A DNA stretch of 64,000 nucleotides from Spirodela intermedia (lineage: Eukaryota > Streptophyta > Magnoliopsida > Alismatales > Araceae). The position numbers and the translations under genes are program-made. The stretch covers positions 2,836,501 through 2,900,500 of the forward strand of contig LR746269.1 in NCBI GenBank assembly GCA_902729315.2. Direction: 5' to 3'. The notes beneath the pieces are model-generated. The model was given only the letters and a program-made list of their open reading frames with translations, was not told the DNA's origin and did no database searches. Shown here piece after piece: positions 46,601 through 58,719 of the stretch. Within the stretch, counting starts at the first letter, position 1. Each line of letters opens with the position of its first letter.

Positions 46601-49600
46601 TCACTTGATGTACAACAGCCATCATCACTGTTGTCAGGCACCAGGTAAGGCAAATCACCCCCTTCATTATCTACAACAGATAGTAGATAGTTAAACATAG
46701 ACCATTCAAGAAAAAAGGGCTTCATTTTCAACAAATGACTGGATAGAATCAGATCATAAAGTATACTAGTCATAACCAAGTAAGAAGTATTAAAATTGAA
46801 GATTTTTTTATAAATTGTAAAGCACTATCAAATATTTTCACTGTCATTGTATAATTATTCTCAAACTACGTCGATCTTAAACTAGGGAACAATTTACGAA
46901 GAAAGAATAATTTTTAGCAGACATATATTCCATGCACAGCCAGAATTGTATACAAGTCCAGAGATTACTCCAAAGAAGGAAAGAGGCTTTCACACAAAAA
47001 AATGGAAAGAAGGGAGTAAGAAATAATAGTGTATTATTCCAATATTTACCATTGGGATAAAGAGGATACTGATCCCAAATGCCTTTTACTTAATTGGATG
47101 CTCTTGTACAAAGAGTTGATAGAAAGGTCCATCAGTGACATCAGTGCCATTCATCTCATAGTCTCCAACTAGCACACCTCTAAAAGAAGAAATCAACAAA
47201 GGGTTCTTCGATTGGTATTAAAATTGGGTTACCACTAAGAATATGAAAGATGGAGATGGGCAACGGAACCAGATAAGGAGGATCTTTAACCAACATAATA
47301 TCCCTAGGTCAATCAAAAAAGGTTGTTACAATACAGGGGCAGAAATTACACTCTGATTAATTCTTGCTCTAGCCATGACCCAATATAAGTGGTGTGCCAT
47401 GCCTAATTCAAATTTCCTATAATATTATTAAATTGAGTTTAACTTGACGTTGATGCCCTGGGAAACAATCGGAAAAAACGCAAAGCATGGAGAGATGTGA
47501 AGCAAAATACACCGGTAGAACCAAAATGAATATGACTCGAACAAATTAGGTTTCAGTAGCTAGTCGTGGGTATACTGGGTAATGTCAATAGAGCAGGAAA
47601 AATGAACAAAGTGGATGTGAAAGTTCTGGCATCAGACTAGACTGTGTTTAAATCAGCTAGCCTAAAAAAATAACAAACCACAATTTATCTAGTAGAACAA
47701 GACTGAAGTTATGGGACCCATACGTCCAGTTGATTGGACAAAGGCTACAACGAAATATGTGGGGATGCAGATGAGTGAGATTCTCTGAGCATTATTTTTC
47801 CTTTTCGAATTAGAGCACAATAAGGAGACAAATATTTCTTTACTAATATTATAAATATACTAAAGAAGAATACAAAAGCAGAAGCATCACCAAGGTTGCA
47901 TAGAGGGAGAGAAGGTCAAAATTCATTTAATATAGTTTAAGTGGTATGGGGCTAACAATAATGATTGGATCCAGACTGTATACATTAATAGTAGAAAATT
48001 TTCATCTCCACTAAGCAGATGAATTCACGTATATATATTCGCATGAGAACCATACACTTTTAAAAAAAAAAAAAAAAAAAAAGTAAGCAACAATACAAAA
48101 TAATCTCACATATTTCTGCATAATCCTTCAACTATTTCTTTATCCAACATGCACAACTTTATAGATATCAAATGGCGCATGTCCGTACGATTTTTTTCGT
48201 TCCTCATCCTTATTCTCTTGAAATGAAAGCCTTATGAATGTCTGTAGGTAAGCTGCCTTGTTTGGTAAAGATAAAACCTAGCCATGTAATGGTGAAATAA
48301 GTAGGACGATTCGTATGGAAGAAAAAGGAATACTCTCAAAATCATACCTTTGATACTATGGCCGATTACTGTGTGTTGCACTTCACCATGGTCCAGATGA
48401 GGTGAGAAGATCATTTCATTGATCACAGGGTATGCAGCTGAGATTGAACCCTTCAGGTCAACAAAGTGCATCAAATTAGCCAGGTTATACTGAGAAACAC
48501 ATGTTCAAAGCGTCTAGTACAACAGTTTCTGGGGGTGAAAACACAAATGACTCATAGAACATACGGACAATTACTCAATCACTGAATGCGGCGGTTTATT
48601 TCCGTCCAGGTGTGTATGATTACAAGGAACAAAAAGAATTAGATGATTCTGTCTATAAACACTTTCAATTCAAAGATTGCGCGGCACTAAAATCGAATAT
48701 CATTGTTACTGCCCCCAAAAATCACCTGTGCAGGTTACATAACATACGTTAAGCTTACATTATTCAATCACATCTTCCATAATTGTAAACAATAAAAATG
48801 ATCATACCAACACAATCATACATGTCATGTGCTACCTTATATTCCTGAGTCCATCCCTGAAGCTCCCTCTGCACGATATATTTGTTGCATATATTAATTA
48901 TAATTAAATCATCCTAACAGAAGCTGTAGGCTCACTGGCAAAGAACTCTAGCTCCAGTCATATTTCAACGGCCCATGCAATCTGAATTCATTAGGTTTCG
49001 TAATCTAAATGCCATTATATGTCTTCTTTCAAAAAGTAAATTCAAGTGAATCAGAACCATCGTGTATCTTTAATAGAATCTAGAGATAGCGGAAAGGAAT
49101 TGAAGAATGGAGTACCTTGTAGAGTCAGGTTTTCACAACGAATGGGATGAAGGTAGATCCGAAAAAATTTCGCAGGCGGGTAGATAACAATGTAGGTTGA
49201 GCGGCAGGTAATTTATTTTATTCATAAACATTCACTCCGTGTAACTTCAACAAAAGTCTATCATTCAGGGAAGAGGATATCACTGCGGTTCATGCAAAAT
49301 ATGAATCGGCATGGTCATACACGCCTTCAGATAAACCATTAAGAGCAGCACCTACTACAGCCAACAACGACTTTATTTGAACATCAAAAAACAAAAGAGA
49401 AGCACCACCTTTCCATCAGTAGGCGTTGAATCTGGCACTGATAAAAGCACATTCACATGATCATTGGACTGATAAAACAAACCCTCCTGCTCAACGACGT
49501 TAGCTGGAATAATAATTTCACCAGAAACGTCAACAGCAGGACAAGCTGCAGAAACATGTTAACTTTTTCAGAAAAGTAGCAAGGCAAGAAGCCACTTCAT

Positions 49601-50038
49601 AAATGTGAATTTCTAACTTGAGCAGTACTTGATAAACCAAGAATAAAAGACCTTTTACATGTAGAAATGAAATAAATGAGCACAGATGACGTAACAATAA
49701 ATGAAAAGGCGATGAGAAAATCTTGTAAGGCAGAAGTTTTGCATTTGTTGAACATGATTCCTCTTCATTAAAAACTTATACTTGCATACAACCCTCTCCT
49801 ACAGTCCCGAAAGCTCGACCCCAAACTAAACAAATGAAGCTCTCTAACACCGTTTAAAAGGCATAAAATTATATCAAATTCCGTTCAGAGAAGCCTGTGT
49901 AGGATTACCTGTTAGATGAGATGCTTTGTCCTCAGAGTACAACCTTTGGGACACCTTTGTTGACTTGCGGTAGACATGGAGTTTGTTCTCTCTTATGCAG
50001 TCTTTGCTTACATTTGATTTCATGCTTCGCGCTGGCAT
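43632..50038 (-). CDS. SCP1/CTDSPL2-type CTD phosphatase (plant SSP4-like)
   Basis: Seven coding exons on the minus strand: 50038-49909, 49545-49409, 48868-48836 (a 33-bp microexon), 48489-48348, 46670-46140, 45108-44771 and 43787-43632. They encode 488 residues with all phases consistent. The N-terminal ~300 residues are acidic and variable. The phosphatase domain begins TVTLVLDLDETLVHST; D322 and D324 of the DxDxT motif are the catalytic aspartates (nucleophile and acid/base). HTVYVRRRPYLHEFLERV, FTASQSIYAEQLLD, YRESC and KVVIIDNSPQ follow, and the end is RPIISERFNKE. Such enzymes dephosphorylate phosphoserine on the RNA polymerase II C-terminal repeat or other nuclear proteins. I start at ATG 50038 (MPARSMKSNV), as plant homologues begin similarly from memory. 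A 5'UTR exon probably ends at 51427 (CACCAG|GTATGT). Confidence 0.92.
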
Positions 50039-51426
50039 GTGTACTTCTCTTCAGAAAGATGTCACGGTTCACCATCAACTGGAAACGAACTCAAATTATT
50101 CTTCAGTTTCATCAACAACCCAAGAGACCTAAATTTAAGATAAATATCCCCATCCTCCAAAAGCCAAGTGAACAGGAAAAATAATATACAGAAATAGGTC
50201 ACTGTTCAGAGGCCCTAATTCAGAATTTAGATTACTTTATCACCATTGTAACATGATGTAATAAAGGAGACTATTCTGAATCAAGGCACTACAGAAACAA
50301 CAAGAACAGTCTACTTCAAGGTAGGCCCAGTCACATAAAAAATAAGACTCCCCTAGTCATGCACTGCGTACGAGATGCCGTCAAAATGAATATTAAGCGG
50401 CGAATTTTTAATCAAAGAAAAAAATAAAATTGAAGCAGGTTAATTTTTAAATTGAAAAGTTGCATTAATAAATCAGCTAGCCAGGAAAGAAATTTCCATC
50501 TTAGGACGAGGGCTATAACATTTATATGGAGTATAATATTTATACAGCTTCCTTCAATGTTTCCAGTCCGAGCAATAATCTCCGTTATCATACATCAACA
50601 GTGAAAACTACGTTGTGAGGGGGAAGGGATAGCGAGAGGGCCGTTGCATAGAGAGCTCAGCGAAGAAGAAGCTGCATCGGGGGAGACAAGCCTCTCATCC
50701 TCCCAGAACAGGCCAGGGAAGGGAAATTTTCGTTTTTGGTATCATCTTAGTCACATCATATAGTGACTACCCAAATATGTGATCCACGCGGGAACCTAGT
50801 TCACTTTTCCAGAGAATAAATAAAGAGAAGTTCTAACAACTGGAGAATAAAGGATCTGGTTAAATGATCTTGATATCCTATAAATAAAGTCTCACAAAAT
50901 TTAGATATCTCGATTCTTAGAGCTACATGAAAATAGAATTAATAAAATTGAAGGATATTTTCCGTCACAAGAGCCTGAGAGGAAAAGGCGACATGAGCCT
51001 CTTTATGAAATCGGGACAGAGGAGATCAGCTTGGAAAAATTGCAGCTGATGATCTAGAGAAAAAAAATCGAGAATTCGCCAGAAAATCGGGACAGAGAAG
51101 TTCTTTCCAGTTCGTAAGGACAATTCACAAAAGGACAGCTCTCTTCGATTCCCCTCATCCACCGCTGCGAAATTCGACCATCATTCGGACGGCACAAACA
51201 AACGTGAGAAACAGTCACCAAGGTACAATTCGACTACTCAGAAGTAGGACACAACAAGAGGGAGAAAGATCAGAAGAAAAACCTCCGGCCGTTTTTCCGG
51301 TAAAAATCAAAATCACCGCGCAAGACCCAAGTCCACCCAAATAAGACCGAGAGAAGGGAAGACAGGCAGAGAGCTTCCCAACCAAATCCATGGGATCAGC
51401 GAGGAGAGCTAAAACCCCATACATAC

Positions 51427-51600
51427 CTGGTGCAGAACCCGAAGTCTCCCTCCCTCTCCCCTGCTCTCCTCCGCTCTCCTCTGCTACTCCCCCCCAATCC
51501 CGCCTCTTCTCCATGACTTCCCTTAGACTATCCGTCCAGTTGGTTGGAAGGAGGAAGAAGGGGGGGGGGGAGGAGGAAAGATGCTTTCGGAACTTCATCT
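51427..51600 (-). other. Probable 5'UTR exon of the CTD phosphatase gene
   Basis: The minus strand shows a GA-rich leader ending TTCTGCACCAG|GTATGT at 51427, a strong donor, and no ATG in frame with the first coding exon. It would be spliced to a leader segment just before the start codon at 50038. The transcription start is not determined. Confidence 0.5.
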
Positions 51601-51689
51601 ACGGCCAGGATGCCGTCATGCTTCAAGCCGCTCGTTTTGCTACACGTGGCACTGACTGGTTAGTAGACCGAGTCGCACGGGGTTAGATA

Positions 51690-52870
51690 TATATATATAT
51701 ATAAGTACGCTTAGATTCTCCGATTCTCCGCTCTACATTTGGTTGGCTTCTTATTAGAAATCAGTACCCAGAATTTTGAACATTTACAAACGTACCTTCA
51801 ATTTAGGAAAAATGTCTCATTCAAGTGGGTTTTAGAAGTCAATAGGGATGCAGTGGACTTTAATGACATTTTCCGTCTCATTTCCATTTTTATCTATCTT
51901 TAGATCTTCAAATAAATATTATTTACTTTGAAGGCGAATTTTCTAAATAAAATTTCTATGAAATGGGGAATAATCATAACATGATTGACGCAAGTGGGTG
52001 TGCCTTCCTCGCATCCCATAAAGGTTTGACTTAATGGGAACAAGTCTCCCCTCTCATACCAAGCTTCAAAAGTATCCTAAAGTCAACATGGGCTTTTCTA
52101 TTCATTGTTTGGAAGTTGATTGTCCTAAAAATAGAAAGATATCAGATCATGCAGCCTTGGATTCCTTCACAAAGGTATTAAAGATGGAGATTTTTCATAA
52201 AATATTTGTAGTTTGAACGTGAAATCTTATGAGAAAATGATAATGCAACCATTTTAGTAATAACTTGGTATTTCTTGTAAATAATTTAGAATATTAGCAG
52301 TTTAGGGTTTTAGTGGAGCCTCAATGTGGAATGATAATTAGGCTGGTATACCTACTAAGAAACCCCTTGTGTGAATGATGGATAAGAGAAAAGGGGGACA
52401 AAATGTTGACTTCTTGATCTAAATGATGTTGACAATCCAGGATCTTGCATTGACTACACGTTCGACCAAATTTGGTAGATTGCCAGCTTAGTGGCACAAT
52501 GCAGTCAACGAGCAAGGTTCACGGGTCAACTTCTCATTTTAGGCAGAAAATTAATTGGTATAATATCATGAAAATAGTCTTATAAGCTAAAATTTTCAGT
52601 CTTTGATATGAAATCGCATATATCGTATTAGGGTTACGGCTGGGGTAAGTAGGGATCCGAAGATATGGGTTTTGATCTCATCCGAGTATGGTCCAACTTA
52701 GGTATTTTCCTTGCTTAAAAAAGGCTTCTTCAATGACCCAGAGTTGACAAAAAGTCAACTTTGTTGCGAAGACTTGTCCTCTCCGCGGGGGCTGAGGACG
52801 ATCAGCCCAGTGGAGATAACCATAAATGCATTGACAGCGTCTGGGCAAGATCATCCACATACGCGTGAAG
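51690..52870. other. Intergenic region
   Basis: Divergent promoter side of the CTD phosphatase gene and the 3' flank of the receptor kinase. A short (AT)n run lies near 51687-51703. No gene is supported. Confidence 0.5.
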
Positions 52871-52894
52871 GAGACAGAAGCTGATCAGTGGGCC

Positions 52895-52916
52895 TCTCTC
52901 TCTCTCTCTCTCTCTC
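52895..52916 (+). repeat. (CT)n run in the 3' flank of the receptor kinase gene
   Basis: About 11 CT units lie 20-40 bp past the minus-strand stop codon, within the likely 3'UTR. Confidence 0.8.
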
Positions 52917-52935
52917 GCTAGGTTTTTCTCCCGTT

Positions 52936-55019
52936 TCAGCGGCGGGGGGAGAGCCGATCGAGGCTGTCCAGTACATGGTGCATGGAAGGTCTCCTCTCCG
53001 GGCTGGTCTGAACGCAGGCGAGTGCGATCTTCAGAGCTCCGATGATCTCCTCCTCCTCCTCCGCCTCGGCGGCGGTGCCGCTGTCGTCTTCCGCTTCCTG
53101 GAGGAGGGTCGGGTCCAGCACCTCCGCGAGCGGCTTTTTCTCCTCCACGCAGAGCTGCACCCATCGCACCAGGTCAACGCCGGCGGCGCTCAGTAGCGCC
53201 GGCGGCGACCTCCCCGTTATCAGCTCCAGCAGTATCACACCGTACGAGTAGACGTCCCACTTCTGCGACGGCTTGACGGCCCTCGCTGTCTCCGGAGCCC
53301 GGTAGTAGGCGGCGGCGCCGCCCTCCGGCGGCTCTCTCCGCCACCCTCCGGCGATGTCGGCCAGCCGCCGGAGCCCGAAGTCAGCGATGAAGGGCTCCAA
53401 GTCAACGCCGAGGAGAACGTTGCTGGGCTTCAGATCTCCATGGACGTACCTCTTCGGACTGAATTCATGCAGGAATGCCATCCCCCTTGCCACCCCTTTC
53501 ATGATCTTCATCCTCTCCCTCCACTGCAGCGCCGCCGTCGCCTTCACTGATATCACCGGAAACCCTCGCCGGTGAGCCAAATGTAGAAAGAAACCCGGAA
53601 AATCTGGAGGGGGCGCTCACCGTGGACAGCGGCGGAGAGGTTGCCGCCGGGAATGTAGTCGTAGATGAGGAGCTTCTCGTCGAGAGACCAATAGTAAGCT
53701 CTGAAGGGGACGACGTTGCGGTGGCGGAGCTTGCCGATGGCCTCCACCTCCGCCTGAAACTCTCCGAACCTCTGGGAGCCGCCCTCCCCCAGCCGCCGCA
53801 CCGCCATGATGGTGCCGCCCTCCAGCACCACCTTGTAGACGATTCCCACGCTGCTCTTCCCCAGGACGAAAGCCGACGCCTTGAGGAGCTCCTCGAGGTC
53901 GAAGCTCGAATGGCGGTCCAGCAAGACGAGCTCCGAATGGTCGCCCTCCTCCCTCCTCCGGCGGGCCTTGGCGGCGATCCCGCCGCCGGTCATCGCCGCC
54001 GCCGAGATCGCCTGCCGGTAGCAGTAGAGGAAGATCAGAGCTATGAGGCAGATGGCGGCGAGATCGCCCCCCACTACGGCGGCCACCTGGCCTCCGCTCA
54101 GCCTCGCGTGGCCTACTGTGGCGGCGGCGTTGCCGCCGGAAGAGGAGGGCGAAGAGCAGGGGGTCTTTAATGGCGGACCGCAGAGGGCCGGGTTTCCGGC
54201 GAAGGCCGTGGGGCCTCTGTTGACCAGAGCTCCGCTCTGGGGGATCTCCCCGCTTAGATTGTTGAAGCTGAGATCGATGTAGACCCTCTCCGGCAGGCTT
54301 CCTAGGGTCGCCGGAACGGCGCCGGAGAAGAGGTTGTGGGAGAGGTCCGCCGTCCCCTGGAGGGCGGAGAGGTTGCCCAGGTCGCCGGGGACGGCGCCGG
54401 AGAAGCTATTGAGGGAGAGGTTGAGCTTCTCCAGGAGAGGGAAGGCGCCGCCGAACCCTGCCGGAAGGGCGCCGGAGAAGCGGTTTCCGGCAAGGTCGAG
54501 GATCCTCAGCCTCCGACAGCGAGTCAGCAAGGTGGGCACCGAGCCATTAATGGCGTTCCGGGAGAGGTCCAGGATCTGGAGGTAGGAGAGGGCGCCGACG
54601 CCGACGGGGAGCTCGCCGGAGAGGGAGTTCCCGGAGAGGACGAGGCTCTGGAGCCCTAATGCGCCGGCGAGGAGGCCGGCCGGGAGGGGCCCCTCGAACT
54701 GGTTGCTCCGCAGGTTGAGGTGGCGGAGGAAGGAGAGGTTCCATGGCGATGGGTGGAGGGAGCCCCTGAGCTTCGCTCTGGGGAGGTTAATGGCGACCAC
54801 TGTCTGGTCTCTGCAAGTGATCCCGTTCCAGAAGCAGGGGGTCGGGTCGGAGGAGTTCCAGTTGGCCAGAGCCGCCGCGCTGTCGCCGGCGATGGAGCTC
54901 CGGAAGCGGAGCAGAGCTTGGCCTTCCTCGTTCACGGCGGCGCCGCCGTCGAGATGGACCAGAAGCCCGCAGCACAGAACCAGAAAGAGGAAGATGCCCG
55001 AGGGTGGCGGCACCGCCAT
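52936..55019 (-). CDS. Leucine-rich-repeat receptor-like kinase (LRR-RLK, At1g67510/ZAR1-like group)
   Basis: Two exons, 55019-53621 and 53564-52936, encode 675 residues. Signal peptide 1-28; LRRNT with C62 and C69 (PCFWNGITC); about seven LRRs at residues 75-260; an [10 protein letters not shown] cap (279-288); a transmembrane helix at about 311-333; and a cytoplasmic kinase from about 384. The kinase has GKSSVGIVY as P-loop, R408 in MAVRRL where VAIK has Lys, HGD (508-510) where HRD is usual, and an intact DFG (528-530). These deviations occur across this RLK group as I recall it. The protein probably perceives an extracellular ligand at the plasma membrane, with weak or atypical catalysis. 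The modelled intron is only 56 bp (53620-53565); an acceptor 18 bp further in (GATATCAG) would give 74 bp and stay in frame. Confidence 0.93.
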
Positions 55020-55307
55020 GGATGTGGGCGGAGGAGGATGAACCGGGGGAAGGGGGGAGGAGGAAGACGAAGAGAGCCCGTCGGAGGAGACGAACCAGTG
55101 CTTTGCCGCAAGGATTCAGAGATGGGGTTAGAGAGAGAGAGAAAAGCAGTTCCTAGGGCAAAACAGTGCTCTCTCTCTCTCTTAAAAGACCTATTTTCCC
55201 CGTAGAGCGAAGAAGGGTACAGGAACAAGACAGGTGCTGTCAGAGGAGGTAGGGTCCTTGCTTACTCATTCATGCGAGACCATTGCCGCGGAGTGGAGAT
55301 CACGGAC

Positions 55308-55309
<2 letters not shown>

Positions 55310-55358
<49 letters not shown>

Positions 55359-55535
55359 CTACCGACAGTCACTCCGAGATTATGACGTTCTCGGGACGGG
55401 TGGAATTATCAGAAGGATAACTCTCTCTCTTTCTTCCTCTCTATCTCTCTCTCACTCTCTCGCTCTCTCTCTCTCTCTCTCCTCTCTCTCTTTTTTCTCA
55501 CCCTTTCTCCCTCTCTCTATCCTCTCTCAAAATCT
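55310..55535 (+). repeat. (GA)n tract followed by a CT-rich tract
   Basis: A GA run occupies about 55312-55354 and a CT-rich tract about 55420-55535. Together they form opposing purine and pyrimidine blocks about 300-500 bp upstream of the receptor kinase start codon, so they could pair as a weak hairpin or form triplex DNA. Confidence 0.8.
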
Positions 55536-55539
55536 CTCC

Positions 55540-56870
55540 CCATGGCCGCAGTCATCGGGGAATAGCGGCAGAGTGCGGCTCCGGACAAGAAGAAGGCGGA
55601 AGACCGTCTCGGACAAGGCGAAGTCTCCTCCTCCAAGGTAAGCACGCCACTGCGGCGCCAGATTTCCAAGGATCCGATCTTGGTTTCTCTCTGACTTTCT
55701 GACTGGAATTAGAACCTCAGCGGGTCAACGACCACTTGCGGATACAGTCCCACGAATATTATATCAATCAGACAGTTCTCTGAAGATCACTTCAGGCCCT
55801 CTACAACCCCAGGGTCAACGGAGGGAGCAATAATGTCCAAATCAGGATCCTTCCAAGTCAAAATGCCTTCAAATGTCGCATAATTGATGCATTAAAGGAA
55901 ATTCGGAGCAAGAGAAATTACGGTTCACGAGAAGTCGTTAACGGAGTTGGGACACGGTTTATCGGGGTATCGCGGATACCGACAACAAGTCCACGAGAAG
56001 TCGCGATAAATTGAGTTGATGCGGCAGGAGTGAAAGTAGCCGTTAATTTTTCGCTGGCCCTTAATTTTTACTCTCTCTCCCCATTTTCCGGCACGGGAGC
56101 CCCAGCACAGTTTCCGTTTGTCTTTAACGGAGTTTTTGGGCCGTTAGTCGTCCTCCGGGGCCCCACCACCCTCAAATGAGATAAAAAATCCGGGACCGTT
56201 AGTGGTCCTTAGAGACTGGAGTAGACCAAACTAAATCTTCTGAAAAGATTAGGAAAATCTTATGGATCATGCAAAGTCAAATGCACTCAAGAACGGTTAT
56301 CTTGCAACTAATTGACCAGATAGTCAAAACCCTTGTGCTGCCATAGAATATCCAACAAAGAATACCAAATATAGTAAGTATAGAACTAATGGGACTAATG
56401 AACTCAAGCTCACAGATAAACCCCCCTAGAAAGGCTTAGCAGGCCAAAATCCAAGCAAGTGTAACTGGGTTGACTAGGTATATTCATGGCACAAATTAAA
56501 TGAAAAGAGATTGAATGCCCTTTGAAGCTCGCCTGTGATGCAATTAATCTTACAAGGGCTAGAAACTTTGTCATGGCGTAGAGGAAACCTGGGGGGTCTT
56601 ACAAGGTTGACATGGAGGGGCGTATTTTTCCTTGCATTCTAGACAGACATTGAGAAAATATATCAAGTTCTCAATTGATTATTATTATATAACGTGTATG
56701 GGGGAGTAAATGTCCTTCGAATACTGGCAATGGACATATCTTCATAATTTAGCCAAGGTTATGATTGCATGTGATAAGCCAATTTATGTGGTGCTTTGGA
56801 TTCACTAGGAATCAGCCACTTCAACGGAAGGAGAACTGTAAGTATCTTGGGGTTCCATCCTTCCTCTGAG
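55540..56870. other. Intergenic region between the receptor kinase promoter and the reticulon 3' end
   Basis: No supportable gene. CCGTTAG/CCGTTAA words recur around 56040-56210 without an obvious unit. Confidence 0.45.
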
Positions 56871-56880
56871 AAGAAGCCTC

Positions 56881-58441
56881 CTAGCTCAGCTTCTTCTCGT
56901 TTGCAGGGGCGCCCGGACCTCTGGGGATCCTGCTGAGTATCTCCGAGTCGACCTTCCTGTACACCTTCCTAAAGTCGCTGCCTCCCTTGTTAACCAGGTG
57001 GTCAATCTCATCTTCGTACTTCTCAAACAGGAAAGGCAGCGTGGAGACGCCCAAAAACCCTAATATGAAGTAATTAGATATCGATTCGAGGAAGGAATTC
57101 TAGAGGAAGTTTATGAGCTGAGGTTATTCATTAATTACCCAAGTAGAGGAGGTTGAGGGTGCTGCAGCAGCTTCCAACGGCGGCGATAAACCAGAGGGCC
57201 ACTATGGTCTAATCCCCGTTTGGCGCATGTGAAGGACGATCAAACATTAGCAAGAGATGATAGCATCAAATCACTTGAGAATAATTCAAGGTTTCTTGGG
57301 AAAAATGAACTTTATAATGGTATGAAGCAATAATATGGGAATTAGTCATGTTTTGGGTTATGGAGATTACTTGGAGGAAAATTCACCGAAGATATATTTC
57401 TAGGAAGATTAATACGTGAATACCACGAAAAGAAGACACTACCCATTTGGTAGAGTTTTGAGGGAAGTAGAGGGGGAGAGAGGGAGAGAGAGAAGAATGA
57501 AAGAGTGTGGTTAGAGAGAGAGAGGAGTCATAAATAACTATTTAAGTAGTCATTTTTAATGAAAACTAACACCATTCACCCAGATAAAATGAAAGCCTTT
57601 TTGTTTTGAACGCCCACAAAGTCTTGAAATTATCAATGCCTTTGTGTTAACTGATCTTTTATGTAGATCCCTGCAAACTACCAGAATTAACTAATGGGAG
57701 GGCCAATAACATCATTCAAAAGGTTATAAAAAGTTTAAAGAGTGTATTTTAGTGATTATTTTTTTAATCATAGTATCCATTACTGCATTTTTTTCTCAAA
57801 AAAAAAGAAGGTAAAAACGTAGAAAGGAATCCGAGCCAGCCACTCTCACCAGGAGGAACGTCTTTAGATCTTCCCCGCGCGCGATGCGGTGAAGGAAGGA
57901 GAGGAGCCGGCTGAGCTTGGAGTGGAAGATTTCGGCTGCCTCTTTGATGCCATTCCTCGACAAGATCTCCCGGGGAATCTCCGGCGGCTCCCTGCAAAGA
58001 AGATTGGTAAACGGAGACCGATGAAGTGGATGGAGAGGAGAAGAGGGAAGGGGATGATACCAGCCGACGAGGGCGGCGCCGTTGCACCAGATGAAGACGA
58101 CGAGCATGGCGGCGATGGAGAGGTGGGAGAGTAGAGAGAGGAGGTTGTACTCCACGACCTCGAAGAGCAGCCAGACTACGGTCACTCCGACGAGGATCGC
58201 ACCCGATAGCCGTTTGTTCCTCCAAAGCACCACGTCAGCGACTGGTCATGGCAGACAAACGAACGTCCTTTAGAAGAGGAGCAAGAGCAAGCTCACGAAC
58301 AAGAAGAAGGAGAAGAAAAAGACAGTGATGAAAAAACAGACAGCGGCCACCGCCCAGAAGCGCGTGGAGAGGCCTTTGCTGGCCGAAGAGCTTGGTCCTA
58401 GAAGACGACGGTTTGTAGTCAGAATCTGATGAGTACGCCAT
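56881..58441 (-). CDS. RTNLB: Reticulon-like protein, small RTNLB type
   Basis: Five exons: 58441-58342, 58241-58061, 57991-57850, 57208-57139 and 57059-56881, giving 223 residues with consistent phases. The N-terminus is short (MAYSSDSDYKPSSSRTKLFG), then QRPLHALLGGG and ADVVLWRNKR open the reticulon homology domain. Two long hydrophobic hairpins follow: ILVGVTVVWLLFEVVEYNLL plus IAAMLVVFIWCNGAALVGW, and FLLTIVALWFIAAVGSCC plus LYLGFLGVSTLPFLF. FEKYEDEIDHLVNK then leads to a basic tail (SRIPRGPG) ending EKKLS. Reticulons wedge into the ER membrane and curve tubules. The donor of exon 1 (CGCT|GTCTGT) is non-optimal; it gives GGGRFADVV at the junction, matching the family spacing. Confidence 0.93.
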
Positions 58442-58719
58442 TGCGATCGACCTGTCTCTGGTAGGAACTCAGCTCCCCACACGGTAAAAGAGCACGGAAT
58501 GGATGATATAGATCCTGTATGCAGGGAGGGTTGTGCCTGGCGTAAAGAGTAAGGGAAACTTAGACTCAGACTTTAAGAAAGGGATGGCTTGGGGGAACAG
58601 ACCCTCGTCACCTCTCTCGGGGATTGGAATCCCTTTTCTCCCCGCCTTCTTCCATCTGCCATGAATGTTTACGCGTCCTCTTCGTCGGGGACCAAGTAAG
58701 GAACCTTTTTCAACCCGTC

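Noticed and set aside
44921-46694. Plus-strand frames opposite the CTD phosphatase exons
   Set aside because: Antisense shadows; the minus-strand exons have correct splice sites and family motifs.
54300-55205. Several long frames opposite the receptor kinase exon
   Set aside because: They are antisense shadows of a GC-rich coding exon and lack family similarity, while the minus-strand frame has a clear LRR-kinase structure.
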